Below the pieces are notes generated by a model. The model was given only the letters and a program-made list of their open reading frames with translations. It ran no database searches and had not been told where the DNA came from. From Tissierella_A sp964489715 (GTDB lineage Bacteria; Bacillota; Clostridia; Tissierellales; Tissierellaceae), in contig CAZBAK010000067.1 in the NCBI GenBank assembly GCA_964489715.1, forward strand, positions 1 through 6,748: a DNA stretch of 6,748 nucleotides, in the 5' to 3' direction. Shown here one piece after another: positions 5,180 through 6,748 of this stretch. A program made the translations under genes and the position numbers. How positions within the stretch are numbered: position 1 is the first letter of the stretch; the number at the start of each line of letters is the position of its first letter.

Positions 5180-6406
5180 CTACATTGACGAAAGTACATG
5201 AACCTTGGAAACAATTCCCTTTAAGTTGTTATCTTCGTCTACTACTGCAAGTGGGAATCTTGAAGCTGTAGCATCTGCTATTATATCACTTAAAAGTGCA
5301 TCAGGGCTTGTAGTTATAATATCTTTGATCAAGACATCAGAAATTTCTAGTCCTTCTCTTTGAGCTCTTAGAGCTTCATCAAGAGTTATTACACCTCTAA
5401 ATTTAGTTTTTCTAGATACTACATATGCACTTGATACTCCACTTTCCCTCATGGCCTTTATAGCTATTTGAGGGTTGTCCTTAAGTCTTACAAGGCTGTT
5501 AGGAGTTATCATTACATTTCTAACAGAGATTACTTGAGTTTTATCTGCACTATCTATAAATCTCTTAACATATTCTGTCTTAGGATTTGAAGTCATTCTC
5601 TCTGGAGTATCCACTTGGATAACTTCTCCGTCCTTCATTATAGCTACTCTATCCCCAAGTTTAAAGGCCTCATTTATATCATGAGTTATAAAAACTATGG
5701 TTTTATCTAGCTTTCTTTGAATAGTTAAAAGTTCAAATTGCATATCTTTTCTAACAAGTGGGTCAAGGGCTGAAAATGGCTCATCCATAAGAAGTATTTC
5801 AGGGTCATTTGCAAGAGCTCTTGCTATACCAACTCTCTGCTTCATACCACCAGAAAGATTACTTATAGGTTCAGCTTCTACACCTTGAAGACCTACCATT
5901 TCTATCATTTCTTTGGCTTTTTTGTGACGTTCTTCCTTGCTTAGGCCCTTTACTTCTAGACCATATTCCACATTACCTATAACGTCTCTATGGCTCATAA
6001 GTCCAAAACTTTGGAATACCATAGAAATTTTATTTCTTCTAAAATCCATAAGCTGCTTATTGTTAAATTTACTTAAATCTTCACCCTTATAAAATACACT
6101 TCCAGATGTAGGTTTGTTTAGCAAATTAAAACACCTAACCAAGGTAGATTTACCAGAACCTGAAAGTCCTATTATTACAAGGATCTCCTTATCTTTAACT
6201 TCCAGATTTACATCCCAAAGAGCTATGGTTGTCTTGGTTTTTGCGTAAACTTCATCTTTAGTAAGGCCAGAATTTTTAAGCTTGGCAGCTTCTTTTTTCT
6301 CATTACCATAGAGTTTTGATAAGTTTTTTACTTCTAAAAGTGTTTCCCTATCTTCTATATTTATCTCATCATTATACATATTGTTTTCTATATCATTATT
6401 CTGCAT
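5180..6406 (-). CDS. Glycine betaine/L-proline-type ABC transporter, ATP-binding subunit (ProV/OpuAA family)
   Basis: This 408-residue cytoplasmic ATPase drives uptake of a quaternary-amine osmolyte. Residues 24-285 form the nucleotide-binding domain, with the long segment before IALWDVNLEV typical of ProV/OpuAA. It has Walker A GLSGSGKST (80-88), Q-loop Q132, signature LSGGMKQR (184-191), Walker B ILLMDEP (204-210, E209) and switch H242. Two CBS domains follow (about 290-345 and 355-408). In OpuA-type transporters this pair gates activity in response to ionic strength or nucleotide. The length is close to ProV (about 400) and OpuAA (about 418). ATG 6406 lies within the end of the permease gene (11-bp overlap) and has GAGGTG 7 bases upstream, so translation is probably coupled. 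The acidic, Asn-rich first 20 residues are not part of the fold. Substrate (betaine, proline, carnitine or similar) cannot be fixed from the ATPase alone. All motifs are intact. Confidence 0.93.
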   Translation of the reverse strand: MQNNDIENNMYNDEINIEDRETLLEVKNLSKLYGNEKKEAAKLKNSGLTKDEVYAKTKTTIALWDVNLEVKDKEILVIIGLSGSGKSTLVRCFNLLNKPTSGSVFYKGEDLSKFNNKQLMDFRRNKISMVFQSFGLMSHRDVIGNVEYGLEVKGLSKEERHKKAKEMIEMVGLQGVEAEPISNLSGGMKQRVGIARALANDPEILLMDEPFSALDPLVRKDMQFELLTIQRKLDKTIVFITHDINEAFKLGDRVAIMKDGEVIQVDTPERMTSNPKTEYVKRFIDSADKTQVISVRNVMITPNSLVRLKDNPQIAIKAMRESGVSSAYVVSRKTKFRGVITLDEALRAQREGLEISDVLIKDIITTSPDALLSDIIADATASRFPLAVVDEDNNLKGIVSKVHVLSSM

Positions 6407-6748
6407 CGCTCATCACCTCACTACGTTGAACTAAACCTTGAGTTATTCTATCTAATATAACTGCGACTATTACTACGGCAGTTCCAGAAATTAAACCTCT
6501 ACCTATTTCAACTCTATTAACACCTATCAAAACTTCCATTCCAAGACCAGTAGCACCTATCATAGATGTGGTAACTACCATGGAAATAGCCATCATAAGA
6601 GTTTGGTTTACTCCAGTCATGATAGTAGGCAGGGCCTGCGGAATCTGAACCTTAACAAGTGATTGCATACTTGTAGAACCAAATGATCTAGAGGCTTCTA
6701 CAATTTCTTCATCTATTTGTCTTATACCAAGATTTGTAAGTCTTATTA
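6396..6748 (-). CDS. Glycine betaine/L-proline-type ABC transporter, permease subunit (ProW/OpuAB family), 5' end outside window
   Basis: The reading frame stays open to the window edge, so at least 116 codons are present. An internal ATG at 6668 is not the start, because the residues before it (RLTNLGIRQIDEEIVEASRS, then FGSTS) are part of the family. The EAA-type loop that docks on the ATPase runs from EEIVEASRSFG through VQIPQALP. Hydrophobic segments follow around NQTLMMAISMVVTTSMIGATG and GLISGTAVVIVAVIL. The C-terminus QRSEVMSDAE is cytoplasmic by analogy. The gene ends with TAA at 6396-6398, 11 bp inside the ATPase gene, so the two form an operon in the order permease then ATPase. A substrate-binding domain must be encoded upstream, either fused to this permease or as a separate gene, or elsewhere. 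Confidence 0.92.
   Translation of the reverse strand, partial: IRLTNLGIRQIDEEIVEASRSFGSTSMQSLVKVQIPQALPTIMTGVNQTLMMAISMVVTTSMIGATGLGMEVLIGVNRVEIGRGLISGTAVVIVAVILDRITQGLVQRSEVMSDAE
6414..6419 (-). promoter_or_regulatory. Ribosome binding site of the ATPase gene, inside the permease gene
   Basis: Minus-strand GAGGTG stands 7 bases before the ATG at 6404-6406 and within the last codons of the permease. This supports that start over the later Met10 and suggests translational coupling of the two subunits. Confidence 0.75.

Noticed and set aside
6396..6668. Reading the permease as a complete 90-residue protein starting at ATG 6668
   Set aside because: The frame continues upstream to the window edge and encodes the conserved EAA-loop residues, so the ATG is internal.

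Overview
The window is AT-rich, with strong Shine-Dalgarno sites. It encodes an adenosylcobalamin-type (class II) ribonucleotide reductase, a sigma-54 activator of the PAS/AAA+/Fis type and a glycine-betaine/proline-type ABC importer. Together these suggest a low-GC anaerobic Firmicute of the Clostridia/Tissierellia kind. This is inference from gene content and composition; no taxonomic marker such as rRNA is present.

Layout. Positions 1-162 (minus strand) hold the first 54 codons of a gene I do not recognise. A near-consensus sigma-54 promoter (214-230) precedes it, and upstream of that (282-384) lie two matching palindromes of the form GTTGC-N6-GCAAC plus two further GCAACA half-sites. Next on the same strand is the gene for a sigma-54-dependent activator (395-1813, TTG start), which is very likely the protein that binds those sites. 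Divergent promoters at 1854-1938 separate it from the plus-strand genes. These are a membrane-anchored ComEC-type metallo-beta-lactamase-fold protein (1967-2788) and nrdJ (2958-5090). The 169-bp gap before nrdJ is dense with signals: a probable promoter, two NrdR-box-like sites and three DnaA-box-like 9-mers. A perfect palindromic terminator (5118-5158) lies between nrdJ and the convergent minus-strand importer operon. That operon contains the ATPase (5180-6406) and, upstream and overlapping it, the 3' part of the permease gene (6396 to beyond 6748).

How the genes relate. The activator and the gene at 1-162 form one regulatory cassette: regulator, enhancer sites, sigma-54 promoter, target. 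NrdJ supplies dNTPs and appears wired to dNTP sensing at two levels, an ATP-cone in the enzyme and NrdR boxes at the promoter, and possibly to replication initiation through DnaA. The importer is a compatible-solute or osmolyte uptake system. Nothing in the sequence ties it to the other genes, although betaine can also be an electron acceptor in such anaerobes.

No rRNA, tRNA, CRISPR array, insertion sequence or prophage feature was seen. The most interesting parts are the unidentified sigma-54 target with its enhancer array and the crowded nrdJ control region. I see no clear evidence for a wholly new system.
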